Below are positions 50,696-59,239 of a DNA stretch of 64,000 nucleotides, in pieces (position 1 is the first letter of the stretch; every line of letters starts with the position of its first letter). Under the pieces are notes generated by a model. That model searched no databases. It saw only the letters and a list, made by a program, of their open reading frames with translations, and was not told where the DNA came from. A program made the position numbers and the translations under genes. Where the stretch lies: the NCBI GenBank assembly GCA_041390105.1, contig JAWKQO010000002.1, positions 620,001-684,000 on the forward strand. The letters run 5' to 3'. The stretch comes from Gemmatimonadota bacterium (GTDB taxonomy: Bacteria > Gemmatimonadota > Gemmatimonadetes > Longimicrobiales > Gaopeijiaceae).

Positions 50696-53329
50696 ATGCG
50701 TCCCCTCCGCTTGTCGTGCCTGCTCCTCTGCGGGCTCTCCTTGAGCGCTGCCGCCCCGGCGGGCCTGCAAGGTCAGGCGACCCGCGAGGAGCAGATTCGC
50801 GCGATCGTCGAGCAGCAGCTCGACCCCCAGCTCCTTCGCTGGGACTCACTCTTTGCGGAGCGCGGCTATCGACGCCTTGCCGAGGCCGGCCAGGTGGGCG
50901 CGTCCAACGCCGGCGAGACTGCCGAGCTCTCCACCGACCTGCGAGCCGGCACGCGCTACGCCCTGGTGGCGGTGTGTGACAACGACTGTGCCGACCTCGA
51001 CCTGGCGTTGCTCGGGCCGGACGGGAGCGATCTGGGTCAGGACGTGGAGACCGACTCGCAGCCCGTCGTCCTGCACACGGCTGCGGCCACCGGCCGCTAT
51101 ACGGTTCGCGTTGTGACCGTCACCTGCTCAGCGGAGCCCTGCTGGTATTCCTTCGCCGTGTATGCGGATGCGTCGGCGACCGCGGTCGAAGAAGGGCAGG
51201 AGCGCATCCTGGTCGACGAGGCCGGGACCTTGCGCGCTGGCGATGCGCGCCTGAACAGCGGCGAGTTCGTGGATCGTTTCGAGGTGGAAGTCGACGTGGG
51301 GCAGACGTTGGTCGTCGATGTGCGCTCCAGTGAGTTCGACACCTACGCGTACGTACGCTCCCCAAGCGGCGAGCAGACCGACAACGACGATTTCGAAGGC
51401 GACGCCTCCCATTCGCATGTGGAGATCCAGGTCCAGGAGGCTGGCACCTGGGTGGTGGCGGCGACGTCGTTCGAGCCCAAGGAGACGGGCGCGTATCGTA
51501 TTCGCGTCGCAACCCGTGCGGGCACTCTCGCCGCAGCGGGCTCGGGGCCGCGGATCGAGTCCGGAAGCCTGGAAGAGGGCGACCGTCAGTTGGAGAGCGG
51601 GGAGTACTACGACTCCTTCGCGGTTCAGGGAGAGGCAGGCGAGTTGCTGGTGCTGGATCTGCGTTCTGAAGATCTGGATCCGTACCTGATGCTCATCGCG
51701 CCGAGCCGCGAGACCGTCCAGAACGACGACTTCGAAGGTGACGCGCATCGGTCGGTCATCTCACAGACTCTGACGGAGAGCGGTGAATATCAGGTCGCGG
51801 TCACCAGCTACGCGAAGGGCGAGACCGGGCGCTATACCCTCCGGATCCAGCACGGCGCTTCCACTGCGGAGGGCCCCCGTACGGAGCGAGGGACGCTACA
51901 GGAGGGAGACGAGCAGCTGCAGTCCGGCGAGTTCGCCGACGTCTACACCGTCCAGGGGACTCCCGGTCAACGGCTGCTGGCCACGGTTTCGTCGTCCGAC
52001 TTCGACACCTATCTGATCGTGCGCGGACCCAGCCAGGACCGGGCCGAGAACGACGACCTGGAAGGCCGCCCCGGGGAGAGCGAGGTCGATCTGACCTTGA
52101 CGGAGACGGGCGAGTACCGGGTCGTGGTGACTTCGTATGCCACCGGGGAGACGGGCAGCTATGAATTGCGCCTGCAGCAGTCGGTGCTGGAAGAAAGCAC
52201 CCAAGCGCAACGCGACGTGGAGCAACTGAGCGTCGGTAGCTCGGTACGGGGTACGCTCGCCGAGGGGGACGGCACGCTGGAGGGAGGCGAGTACCGCGAC
52301 CTGTTCGTCTTCGAGGGCCAGTCGGGGCAGGCCATCTCGGTTGAGTTGAGCTCCACCGAGTTCGACACCTATGTCGGTCTGATCACACCCTCGGGAGAGA
52401 ATATCGACAACGACGATTGGGAGGGCAGCACCAGTCGCTCGCGCGTGGATCTGGTCCTACCCGAAGATGGCCGCTACCGGATCTTCGCCACTTCCTACCA
52501 AGCCGGAGAAGTGGGGAGCTACGAGTTGGCCCTCTCGCAGGGGGCGGCCACCGCGGCCAACACGGCCTCCGCAACGGACGCTCCCCAGCGGATCTACGGC
52601 GTGTTCGTGGGGATCAGCGACTACGGCGGGCGGGCCAACGACCTCGCCTACACGGCCGACGACGCGCGGACCGTCGCCCGCGCGCTGCAAACCGGCGGAG
52701 GCATGCGCGCGGAGGACGCCGTCATCCTCACCGATCGGGAAGCCACGCGTGCCAACGTGGAAGCGGCCGTGCGTCAGGTCGGCCAACGCGCCGGGCCCCA
52801 GGATCTGTTCGTGTTCTTCTATTCGGGGCACGGTGCCCGGGTGCGCAGGGACGGGCCCCAGTCCACCGACCCCGATGCGTTGGACGAGACGCTCGAGTTC
52901 TTCGACCGCGGCATCACGGATGACGAGTTCTCCGCGCTGCTCGGCGAGATCCAACCCGGCGTGTCCATGCTCGTGCTCGACGCCTGCTTCAGCGGAGGGT
53001 TCTCCAAGGACGTCATCTCCGTGCCCGGTCGGATCGGCTTCTTCTCCTCGGAGGAGGACGTCACCTCCTCGGTGGCAGCCAAGTTCCGGGCGGGGGGCTA
53101 CCTGGCCCATTTCGTCGGCGACGCGGTGGGAGACCGGCTCGCGGATGCCGACGGGGACAACGCCGTCTCGGCCATCGAGCTCAGCCAATACCTCTACGAG
53201 CGCTACCGCACGGATGTGAAGTCCGGCAATCCGGACGACTACGTGCGCACGGGGGGTCCCCAGACCGGCTATCAGCACCTGGTCGTCGATCGCGGGAGCA
53301 TCCCACCGGACCGCATCCTCTTCCGCTAG
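50696..53329 (+). CDS. Secreted caspase-like (C14) protease with five PPC domains
   Basis: 877 aa from ATG 50696, leader MRPLRLSCLLLCGLSLSAAAPAG. Five consecutive PPC (bacterial pre-peptidase) domains of about 100 residues occupy the first 600 residues; each ends with the TG-Y/S-YELR-type strand (ETGAYRIRV, ETGRYTLRI, ETGSYELRL, EVGSYELAL) and carries a FDTYAYVRSPSG-like loop with NDDxEG. Then comes a caspase domain: IYGVFVGISDYGGRANDLAYTADDA, catalytic His712 in FYSGHGA and Cys764 in DACFSGG. The arrangement with PPC domains before the protease is unusual for the family and suggests secretion with surface or matrix binding. Confidence 0.88.
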   Translation: MRPLRLSCLLLCGLSLSAAAPAGLQGQATREEQIRAIVEQQLDPQLLRWDSLFAERGYRRLAEAGQVGASNAGETAELSTDLRAGTRYALVAVCDNDCADLDLALLGPDGSDLGQDVETDSQPVVLHTAAATGRYTVRVVTVTCSAEPCWYSFAVYADASATAVEEGQERILVDEAGTLRAGDARLNSGEFVDRFEVEVDVGQTLVVDVRSSEFDTYAYVRSPSGEQTDNDDFEGDASHSHVEIQVQEAGTWVVAATSFEPKETGAYRIRVATRAGTLAAAGSGPRIESGSLEEGDRQLESGEYYDSFAVQGEAGELLVLDLRSEDLDPYLMLIAPSRETVQNDDFEGDAHRSVISQTLTESGEYQVAVTSYAKGETGRYTLRIQHGASTAEGPRTERGTLQEGDEQLQSGEFADVYTVQGTPGQRLLATVSSSDFDTYLIVRGPSQDRAENDDLEGRPGESEVDLTLTETGEYRVVVTSYATGETGSYELRLQQSVLEESTQAQRDVEQLSVGSSVRGTLAEGDGTLEGGEYRDLFVFEGQSGQAISVELSSTEFDTYVGLITPSGENIDNDDWEGSTSRSRVDLVLPEDGRYRIFATSYQAGEVGSYELALSQGAATAANTASATDAPQRIYGVFVGISDYGGRANDLAYTADDARTVARALQTGGGMRAEDAVILTDREATRANVEAAVRQVGQRAGPQDLFVFFYSGHGARVRRDGPQSTDPDALDETLEFFDRGITDDEFSALLGEIQPGVSMLVLDACFSGGFSKDVISVPGRIGFFSSEEDVTSSVAAKFRAGGYLAHFVGDAVGDRLADADGDNAVSAIELSQYLYERYRTDVKSGNPDDYVRTGGPQTGYQHLVVDRGSIPPDRILFR

Positions 53330-53446
53330 CCGGCGACTTGCCTCCCTCGCGGATCCGGCTGACCATACGGGGTCGCCGGAGACCCGAGAGCATCGAGGGG
53401 CACACGCCATGGAACGCAGGATGCAACGCGGACGCGAGGACCTGGG

Positions 53447-54217
53447 ATGAGCGGTCCGGTCCTGGAACTGGAGCGGCTACGCTCCCCTGAAGTCCGAGCT
53501 CTGTTGGACCGGGGCATGCGAACCGCGGTCTTCGCGTGCGGAGCCGTCGAGCAGCATGGGCCTCACCTCCCCATGTTCATGGATGCCGAGCACGGCACGC
53601 ACCTCGCGTTGGCCGTGGCGGAGCGCCTGGGCGACGCGCTGGTGGCACCAACCATCCGCGTAGGTTGCTCGGACCACCACCTTGCCTTCGCGGGATCGCT
53701 CAGCATCCGCAGCAGCACACTGGTGGCTCTGCTACACGACTACTGTCGCAGCCTCGCGCACCACGGGTTCGAGCGGGTCTGCATCATCCCCTCGCATGGG
53801 GGGAACTTCCGCATCATCGAAGAGGCGGTCCCGGGCCTCCGTGCCGAGTTCCCAGCGCTGACCATCGTCGCTTTCACCGACATCATGGCGTTGATGCGCC
53901 TTTGGACCGAGCTGGCCGAGGCGGAGTCAGGCCTGGGTGAGCGTGTGGGAGGACACGCCGACATTGCCGAGACGGCCATCATGCTGGCCATGCACCCGGA
54001 TCTGGTTCGCCAGGATCTCGCTGCCGAGGGCTACCGGGGAGGAATCACTCCGGAGAAGCTGGAGCAGATGATCCGCGACGGGTTCGACACGGTCTCTCCC
54101 AACGGGATCCTCGGAGATGCCCGTGGGGCCAGCGCCGCGCTCGGCCAGCGGCTCATCCAGGGAGTGGCGGACGAGATCGTACGCCTGCTGGACACATCGC
54201 GCCCGGCGAGCGCCTGA
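53447..54217 (+). CDS. Creatininase-family amidohydrolase
   Basis: 256 aa. The creatininase pattern is visible: AVEQHGPHLPMFMDAEHG with metal ligands E35, H37, D46; CSDHHLAFAGSLSIRSS; SHGGNFRIIEE; GHADIAETAIMLAM. These enzymes open cyclic amides such as creatinine or act in riboflavin/F420 and mycofactocin metabolism, so the substrate is uncertain. ATG of the next gene overlaps its stop by one base (TGATG). Confidence 0.8.
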   Translation: MSGPVLELERLRSPEVRALLDRGMRTAVFACGAVEQHGPHLPMFMDAEHGTHLALAVAERLGDALVAPTIRVGCSDHHLAFAGSLSIRSSTLVALLHDYCRSLAHHGFERVCIIPSHGGNFRIIEEAVPGLRAEFPALTIVAFTDIMALMRLWTELAEAESGLGERVGGHADIAETAIMLAMHPDLVRQDLAAEGYRGGITPEKLEQMIRDGFDTVSPNGILGDARGASAALGQRLIQGVADEIVRLLDTSRPASA

Positions 54218-54927
54218 TGGCCGCGACCCGTAGGACCGCCTGGATGCGCACTCTCCTCTGGTGTGCCCTGGCCCCGGCGTTGAGTGCCCATCCGGCGGGG
54301 GCGCAGGACCTCGGCTTCATATCCGCGTTCTTCGAGAAGGCTCGCGGCGTGGCCATCGCCTTCCAGTTCGGACAGCTTCAAGGCGCGGGCCTGGAGTCGG
54401 ATGACAGCTGCCCGTTGGGGGCGGTCTGCGGCGCGTCCGCGGAAGTCCTCATCGACCTTGCCGACTTCGGTGACGACTACGGGGTGGAGCTCGGCTTCTC
54501 GGCCTCGTACTGGCGTGGGTTTCGTTCCTCGCGCCCCGAGCTGGATCTGCGGGGCTCCACCCGCAACTTCCCCACGCTGGCCGCCTACATCTCGCGCAAT
54601 CTGGACCCGTGGTCCCCCTACGTGGGGCTTTCCTTCGGCCTTTCCGACCTCTGGAACGCGCAGGCGTACGACGAAGACGGCGTGGTCTATCCTCTCGCCG
54701 CCCAGACCTTTGACTGGGGGCTGGTCGGTGGATTGGGCTACGGGCTGGGGCCGGCCTACCTGATCTCGGAGGTCCGCTATTCCTGGCGGACCTTCACGTC
54801 GCTGGACTGGACGTTGCCCGCGTCCACGGAGCGCCTACCCTCTGCCTTTCCGCGGTCCCTGGAGCTGAGCGGATTCAAGCTGAGCCTCGGGCTCCAGTTC
54901 CAATTCAAGGACGAGGGCGGGACCTAG
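54217..54927 (+). CDS. Exported outer-membrane beta-barrel protein
   Basis: 236 aa, starts in a TGATG overlap with the creatininase gene. Signal peptide ending PAGAQD. The mature sequence shows strands with aromatic ends (VELGFSASYWRGFR, PYVGLSFGLSDLWN, WGLVGGLGYGLGPAYLISEVRYSW, FKLSLGLQFQFK) in an 8-10-strand barrel pattern. C16-like paired cysteines (CPLGAVC) lie in an early loop. No specific family recognised. Confidence 0.55.
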   Translation: MAATRRTAWMRTLLWCALAPALSAHPAGAQDLGFISAFFEKARGVAIAFQFGQLQGAGLESDDSCPLGAVCGASAEVLIDLADFGDDYGVELGFSASYWRGFRSSRPELDLRGSTRNFPTLAAYISRNLDPWSPYVGLSFGLSDLWNAQAYDEDGVVYPLAAQTFDWGLVGGLGYGLGPAYLISEVRYSWRTFTSLDWTLPASTERLPSAFPRSLELSGFKLSLGLQFQFKDEGGT

Positions 54928-54934
54928 CGGAGAG

Positions 54935-54962
54935 GTGCATGGCGTCTCGGCGTCGCATGCAC
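54935..54962. repeat. Inverted repeat upstream of OmpW-like gene
   Basis: GTGCATG (54935-54941) and CATGCAC (54956-54962) form a 7-bp stem with a 14-base loop, just after the preceding stop. It may be a weak terminator or an operator. Confidence 0.3.
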
Positions 54963-55124
54963 GTGTCCGAGATTCGAACGATTCAAGTCCATACGATCTG
55001 CGTTTGCGCCGCCATGGGGGAGACATCCCTCACACCGATCGTTCTATTCCTGACAGAACGCCGCATCCGCATCGTGCTACTCATGGTCGAAGGGAAGTTC
55101 CACACTTCGATTCGGAGTCATGGC

Positions 55125-55754
55125 ATGCGCTTGCTTCGGTTGTTCTCCATCCTGGGACTGCTCACGGCAGCAGCGATGCCGGCCGCGGCGCAGAGCGGGG
55201 ATGGCCCGTGGATGATCCGTGTGCGAGGCCTCTATCTGCTGCCTGCCGATCAGTCCGACGCCATCCCGTCCCTGAACGTTCCCGCGGACGCGATCACGGT
55301 CAGCACCAAGGTGTTTCCCGAGTTGGACATCGTCCGCTTCTTCAATGCGAACATCGCCGCCGAGTTGGTCCTCACCTATCCACAACAGCATGACGTGGAG
55401 TTGAGCGGCACCAACATCGGCACGTTCAAGCATCTGCCCCCCACGCTGCTGCTCCAGTACCACCTCATGCCGGACGGTGTGGTTCGCCCCTACCTCGGCG
55501 CGGGTGTGAACCTCACGCTTCTTTCGTCGGTGGAGTTGAATGTGCCCGGCGTGGGTGCCCTGGACCTGGAAGACAGCTCGCTGGGGTGGGCCGCCCAGGT
55601 CGGCGCCGACATCCGGATCATGGAGGGCCGCTTCCTGAACCTGGATGTGAAGAAGGTGGCCATCGGCTCGGATGTCCTGGCGGGTGGAGACGCGGTATCG
55701 GCAGTCGGCGTGGATCCCTGGCTCTTCAGCGTGGGGCTGGGAGTGCGGTTCTGA
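55125..55754 (+). CDS. OmpW-family outer-membrane protein
   Basis: 209 aa, start ATG 55125 with GGAG just upstream and a clean signal peptide (MRLLRLFSILGLLTAAAMPAAAQ). The OmpW pattern is GDGPWMIRVRGLYLLPADQSD, the AVELVLTYPQQHDV region, the HLPPTLLLQYHLMPDGVVRPYLGAGVNLTLLSS segment and a C-terminal LFSVGLGVRF ending in Phe. OmpW forms an 8-strand barrel for small hydrophobic molecules; here any link to aromatic uptake is only speculation. Confidence 0.85.
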   Translation: MRLLRLFSILGLLTAAAMPAAAQSGDGPWMIRVRGLYLLPADQSDAIPSLNVPADAITVSTKVFPELDIVRFFNANIAAELVLTYPQQHDVELSGTNIGTFKHLPPTLLLQYHLMPDGVVRPYLGAGVNLTLLSSVELNVPGVGALDLEDSSLGWAAQVGADIRIMEGRFLNLDVKKVAIGSDVLAGGDAVSAVGVDPWLFSVGLGVRF

Positions 55755-55772
55755 CGATTGTCGGCGGGACGT

Positions 55773-55805
55773 GCCGGGGGGCGCGGTTGCGAGGGGCCCC
55801 CCGGC
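55773..55805 (+). terminator. GC-rich stem after OmpW gene
   Basis: A 10-bp perfect stem (55773-55782 with 55796-55805) and a 13-base loop begin 19 bases after the OmpW stop. No T-run follows. Confidence 0.5.
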
Positions 55806-55856
55806 GCTGTACCTGATGCGGGCGCCCCTTCGTCGTCAACCGCGTCACGCGAGATC

Positions 55857-56348
55857 GTGCCCAACGTCGTCACGGCCACCTACCGGGATCCTCTGCGCGC
55901 CGACGCCGCCCTGGGCGCATTGGAGGCGGCCGGAGTCCCCCGGGAACGGGTCGCGGTGGAGACCGCCCGGTTCGACCTCACACCCCCGACATCCCTGGCC
56001 AATGCCACGGGAGCACCGAACTTCGCGCTATTGGGAGCTGCGGTCGGCGGAGCCCTCGGGGGCATCGTCGGCCTGTCGGTATCGTTGGGATGGATCCCGG
56101 TTGCCAATCCGGGCCTGCTGGGGACGGTGTGGTTCGCCGCTCTGGCTCGCGGAATCATCGGTGGGGGGGGCCTGGGATTGATCGTGGGATTCGTTCTCGG
56201 TCTCGGGTTCTGGGGCGAAGAGGAGGACGCGTCCGACGGGCGTGCCGAGCTGACGACGGTGACACTCCTGACGGTGAGCGACCCCGCTTGGGTGGCGCGA
56301 GCGCGCAGGGTGCTGTGGAAGACGGGGGCGGATCAGATCTCGGGGTAG
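55857..56348 (+). CDS. Membrane protein with glycine-zipper-like helices, DUF-type stress protein
   Basis: 163 aa from GTG 55857; a TTG further upstream would add composition-atypical residues and overlap the terminator. The N-terminus VTATYRDPLRADAALGALEAAGVPRERV resembles the general-stress-protein 17M fold. Two Gly-rich TM helices follow (ALLGAAVGGALGGIVGLSVSLG, ARGIIGGGGLGLIVGFVLGLGFW), then an acidic stretch and a second alpha/beta part. Function unknown. The start is uncertain. Confidence 0.5.
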   Translation: MPNVVTATYRDPLRADAALGALEAAGVPRERVAVETARFDLTPPTSLANATGAPNFALLGAAVGGALGGIVGLSVSLGWIPVANPGLLGTVWFAALARGIIGGGGLGLIVGFVLGLGFWGEEEDASDGRAELTTVTLLTVSDPAWVARARRVLWKTGADQISG

Positions 56349-56374
56349 CGTGGCAGAGGAGGCATCCGATCGGC

Positions 56375-57334
56375 TCAGCTGTCCGCGCCGGCCAGGATCC
56401 GTGCCAGCGTACTCAGATCGATGTTCCCCCCGGAGACGACAGCAACCACTTTGCCCGTGCCCGCGCGCCCCGACAAAGCGCCGGCCACTGCGGCGGCACC
56501 GGCACCCTCCGCCACGACACGACTGCGCTCGACCAAAAGCCGAACCGCACGGGCGACGTCTGCGAGAGAAGAGACGATGGAGCCGGCCAGGACCTTGTTG
56601 GCAAGCGGCCACATCTCGGGGAGCACCCCCCGTGATCCGATTCCGTCCACGAAGCTCCGCACCCACTCGATGCTCTGAGGCGAGCCGGCTTCCAGCGAAG
56701 CTGCGAAGGGTGCGGCCGTATCCACTTCTGCCGCGTAGACGGGCGTGCCGGGCTTGAGCGCCTCGACGGCGCAGGCGATCCCGCAGCTGAGCGCGCCCCC
56801 ACCGTACGCGACCACCACGGCATCCACGTCCGGGAGGTCCTCGACGATCTCCAGGCCGATGGTCGCGTTGCCGGCGAGGACCGCGGGGTCGCTGACCGGG
56901 TGGACGAAGAACCCCTCCATCTCCGGATGGCCGTGCTCGACCAGGACGTTCCACCACTCCGCGAACGGCTTGGGGACCGAGCGAGCGCCCAGGCGGGCGA
57001 TCGCGTCGAGCTTGGTGCGGGGCGCGCCCTCGGGGACCACCACACTACAGGGCACCCCGAGTCTACGGGCATTCCAGGCGACCCCCTGGGCCATGTTCCC
57101 TGCAGAGGCAGTGTAGACGCCCCGACCCAAGCGGGACGGATCGGCCTGCGCGAGGGCATTGCTGGCCCCCCGGAGCTTGAACGACCCGATGGGCTGGAGG
57201 TTCTCGAGCTTGAGCCAGACCTCGGCAGGCCCGTCCACGTCGAGCCGCACCAACGGTGTGCGCACCGCGGACCCGGCAATGCGCCGGCGCGCGGCCTCGA
57301 TCTCTTCGAGGGGAACAGGATCCAGGGGAAGCAT
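56375..57334 (-). CDS. PLP-dependent threonine/serine dehydratase-like lyase
   Basis: 319 aa from 57334. Fold-type II PLP enzyme with K53 in GSFKLRGASNAL, NMAQGVAWNARRLGVPCSVVVPEGAPRTKLDAI, the phosphate-binding VAYGGGALSCGIA loop and a C-terminal VVSGGNIDL. No ACT regulatory domain, so it resembles catabolic threonine ammonia-lyase or serine racemase rather than biosynthetic IlvA. The product is 2-oxobutyrate or pyruvate plus ammonia. It is divergent from the DUF1028 gene. Confidence 0.82.
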   Translation of the reverse strand: MLPLDPVPLEEIEAARRRIAGSAVRTPLVRLDVDGPAEVWLKLENLQPIGSFKLRGASNALAQADPSRLGRGVYTASAGNMAQGVAWNARRLGVPCSVVVPEGAPRTKLDAIARLGARSVPKPFAEWWNVLVEHGHPEMEGFFVHPVSDPAVLAGNATIGLEIVEDLPDVDAVVVAYGGGALSCGIACAVEALKPGTPVYAAEVDTAAPFAASLEAGSPQSIEWVRSFVDGIGSRGVLPEMWPLANKVLAGSIVSSLADVARAVRLLVERSRVVAEGAGAAAVAGALSGRAGTGKVVAVVSGGNIDLSTLARILAGADS

Positions 57335-57468
57335 TCCGCGAGTATGGATCGGCGTTCGCTCGGGTGTCAACGCGAATGGGGAGGCGGGCCGGAACCGCGG
57401 TGCGTAGGTTTGAGCGGTGACACGCGCGTCCCACGACGCCCCAATTCCACCAAACCAACGAGGCCATC

Positions 57469-58236
57469 ATGCGCCCAGCCTCCCTCTCGTTGATCCTGAT
57501 GGCCGCCACCGTCGGCGTCGCCGGCCCGCTCGCCGCTCAGAGTGAATCGCTTCCCTGGCCACCGGTCGCCACCTTTTCGATCGTCGGATTCGACCCGGAA
57601 ACCGGAGAGGTGGGAGTCGCGGTCCAGTCTCGGGTCTTTTCCGTAGGGAACGGTGTGATCTGGGGAGAGGCCGGGGTCGGAGTGGTTGCGACCCAGGCGA
57701 TCGTGGACGTCTCCTACGGTCCCCAGGCGCTGGAGCTGCTGCGCCAGGGAATGGCTCCCGAGGAGGTGGTGCGCACGATCTGGGAGCGAGATCCGGATCC
57801 CAGACCCGGGGATTGGACCAAGGAGGGCCGCCAGTTCTCGGTGATGAACGCCCGGGGAGAGGTGGCCACCTACACCGGTCCGAAGGCCAGCGAGTGGGCC
57901 GGCCACCGCATCGGGCACTTCTGCTCGGCGCAGGGCAACATCCTGGCTGGACCGGCGGTGGTGGACGAGATGGTGCGCGCCTTCGAGCAGACCGAGGGGC
58001 ACCTCTCCTTCCGTTTGCTCGCCGCCCTGGAGGCGGGTCAGGTCGCCGGGGGCGACCGCCGGGGCATGCAGTCGGCTGCCATGCTCATCGTGGAGGAGGA
58101 CGGCGGGGTATGGCTCAACAACGACGTCGTCCTCCGTCTGCAGGTGGATGATTCGCCCGAGCCGATTCGCGAGCTTCGCCGGCTGGTGGAAATGGCGGGG
58201 GAGCAACGAGACCGGATCCGAGGCGGTCGCCGCTGA
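57469..58236 (+). CDS. DUF1028 protein (Ntn-hydrolase-like), exported
   Basis: 255 aa. Signal peptide MRPASLSLILMAATVGVAGPLAAQ. DUF1028 core: ATFSIVGFDPETGEVGVAVQSRVFSVG, EAGVGVVATQAIVDVSYGPQALELLRQGM, GPKASEWAGHRIG, GNILAGPAVVDEM and MQSAAMLIVEEDGG. The family folds like Ntn hydrolases and is often linked to peptide or glutathione-type substrates. Role unknown. RBS lies in the short leader before the ATG. Confidence 0.8.
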   Translation: MRPASLSLILMAATVGVAGPLAAQSESLPWPPVATFSIVGFDPETGEVGVAVQSRVFSVGNGVIWGEAGVGVVATQAIVDVSYGPQALELLRQGMAPEEVVRTIWERDPDPRPGDWTKEGRQFSVMNARGEVATYTGPKASEWAGHRIGHFCSAQGNILAGPAVVDEMVRAFEQTEGHLSFRLLAALEAGQVAGGDRRGMQSAAMLIVEEDGGVWLNNDVVLRLQVDDSPEPIRELRRLVEMAGEQRDRIRGGRR

Positions 58237-58318
58237 GGAGATCGAAGGTGGCGGTCGAGTGGATCCTCAGGGGGGCAGTGGCCGACACTCGCAGTGAGGG
58301 GAGGTGAGCGGAGGGACG

Positions 58319-58789
58319 ATGCAGGATCTCCAAACCGACGCCGAGGGCCTTCTTCGGCTCGTCTATGTCAGCACCGCTACCGTGCCCTTCGGCCGGGACG
58401 ACCTGCTGGCCTTGGTACGACCCATCCGGGTGCGGAATCAGGTCAACGCGGTCACCGGACTCCTCGTGTACGATGAAGGGCGTTTCCTCCAACTGTTGGA
58501 GGGTCCCCAGGACGAGGTGGAAGCCACGTTCCAACGGATCCGCGTCGACCCGCGCCATCGGGACGTCACCGTGTTGTTCCGGGCGGCGGCGCGCTCGCGC
58601 ATGTTCGGCGAATGGCAGATGGGTTTGGTCCGCCTGGACGATCTTCCCCCGGAGCGCCACCTGGGCCTGGTGGACTTCGTCCGCTTCCGACTCCTGCCGG
58701 GGAGCGAGGATTCGACCTCGGCGGAGGAGGCGTGGAGCTGGTTCGAGGAGTTCCGCGAGCGGGCGCTGAGCCGGGCGACCGACCGGTAG
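58319..58789 (+). CDS. BLUF-domain blue-light photoreceptor
   Basis: 156 aa from ATG 58319 (GGAGGTGAGCGGAGGG upstream); a GTG at 58304 overlaps that site. The N-terminal 100 residues match the BLUF flavin-binding fold: LVYVSTATVPF, RNQVNAVTGLLVYDEGRFLQLLEG, RIRVDPRHRDV and FGEWQMGLVRL. The residues that control the photocycle in AppA (Y21, N45, Q63, W104, M106) correspond to Y16, N40, Q58, W99 and M101, each with the same offset, so photoactivity looks intact. The C-terminal 50 residues are a short helical tail without an enzymatic output domain, so it likely acts through protein partners. It is the only light sensor seen here. Confidence 0.87.
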   Translation: MQDLQTDAEGLLRLVYVSTATVPFGRDDLLALVRPIRVRNQVNAVTGLLVYDEGRFLQLLEGPQDEVEATFQRIRVDPRHRDVTVLFRAAARSRMFGEWQMGLVRLDDLPPERHLGLVDFVRFRLLPGSEDSTSAEEAWSWFEEFRERALSRATDR

Positions 58790-58924
58790 TCGACACCCGG
58801 AACTGGCACGTCTTTTGGGGTGCCGCAGCTACGCCGCAGGAGTTGTTGGATTCCTGCAAAAACGGCGCGTCCCAGCGACACCAAAACGCCAGGTTTTTTA
58901 GGTACTTCAGATGTTTATCCAGAA

Positions 58925-58968
58925 TTGGCGCCAACGGTCTTGACCGGCATGCCAGGTGCCTCTAGCGT
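58925..58968 (+). promoter_or_regulatory. Putative promoter and palindrome before lasso precursor
   Basis: The perfect palindrome TTGGCGCCAA (58925-58934) lies 5 bases before TTGACC (58940-58945); 17 bases later TAGCGT (58963-58968) could be the -10 element. The AGGAGG ribosome site and ATG of the precursor follow at 59002. The promoter is plausible, not proven. Confidence 0.45.
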
Positions 58969-59001
58969 CATGGCTGGATTGACCCCCTGCAGGAGGTATC
59001 C

Positions 59002-59136
59002 ATGAAGGCAATCCAATCGTACCAGGCCCCGAAACTGACGCAGTTCGGGACCATCCGTGACCTCACCAAGGCTGGTGGTGGCGCGTGCAGCGACCACCCC
59101 GTCGGTGATGCGACGGCCTGCCCGACCCGCAGCTAA
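59002..59136 (+). CDS. Lasso-peptide-like precursor (A gene)
   Basis: 44 aa with a strong AGGAGGT ribosome site. The leader has the diagnostic YxxPxLxxxG motif of lasso precursors (Y7, P10, L12, G16) and the conserved Thr T22 at position -2 of the proposed core, exactly five residues after G16. If cleavage is after K23, the 21-residue core begins with Ala and has Asp at core position 8, which can close an 8-residue macrolactam ring with the N-terminal amine. Two Cys at core positions 6 and 17 could form one disulfide. Cleavage one residue later would give a Gly start and a 7-residue ring. It faces the cyclase gene at 59240 tail to tail. Confidence 0.8.
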   Translation: MKAIQSYQAPKLTQFGTIRDLTKAGGGACSDHPVGDATACPTRS

Positions 59137-59187
59137 GCGAGGGCAGAACTGATCCCCGTCTCCCGAGGCGAGGGTCAGCGCAGGTTG

Positions 59188-59223
59188 AAGGGCCTGGCAC
59201 CTGTCGGGGGGAGCCGGGCCCTT
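59188..59223. terminator. Hairpin between convergent lasso precursor and cyclase genes
   Basis: AAGGGCCTGGC (59188-59198) pairs with GCCGGGCCCTT (59213-59223, one G-T wobble) around a 14-base loop. It lies between the two stops, so it may end both transcripts. Confidence 0.55.
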
Positions 59224-59239
59224 CGTGCGTCCAGCCGCT

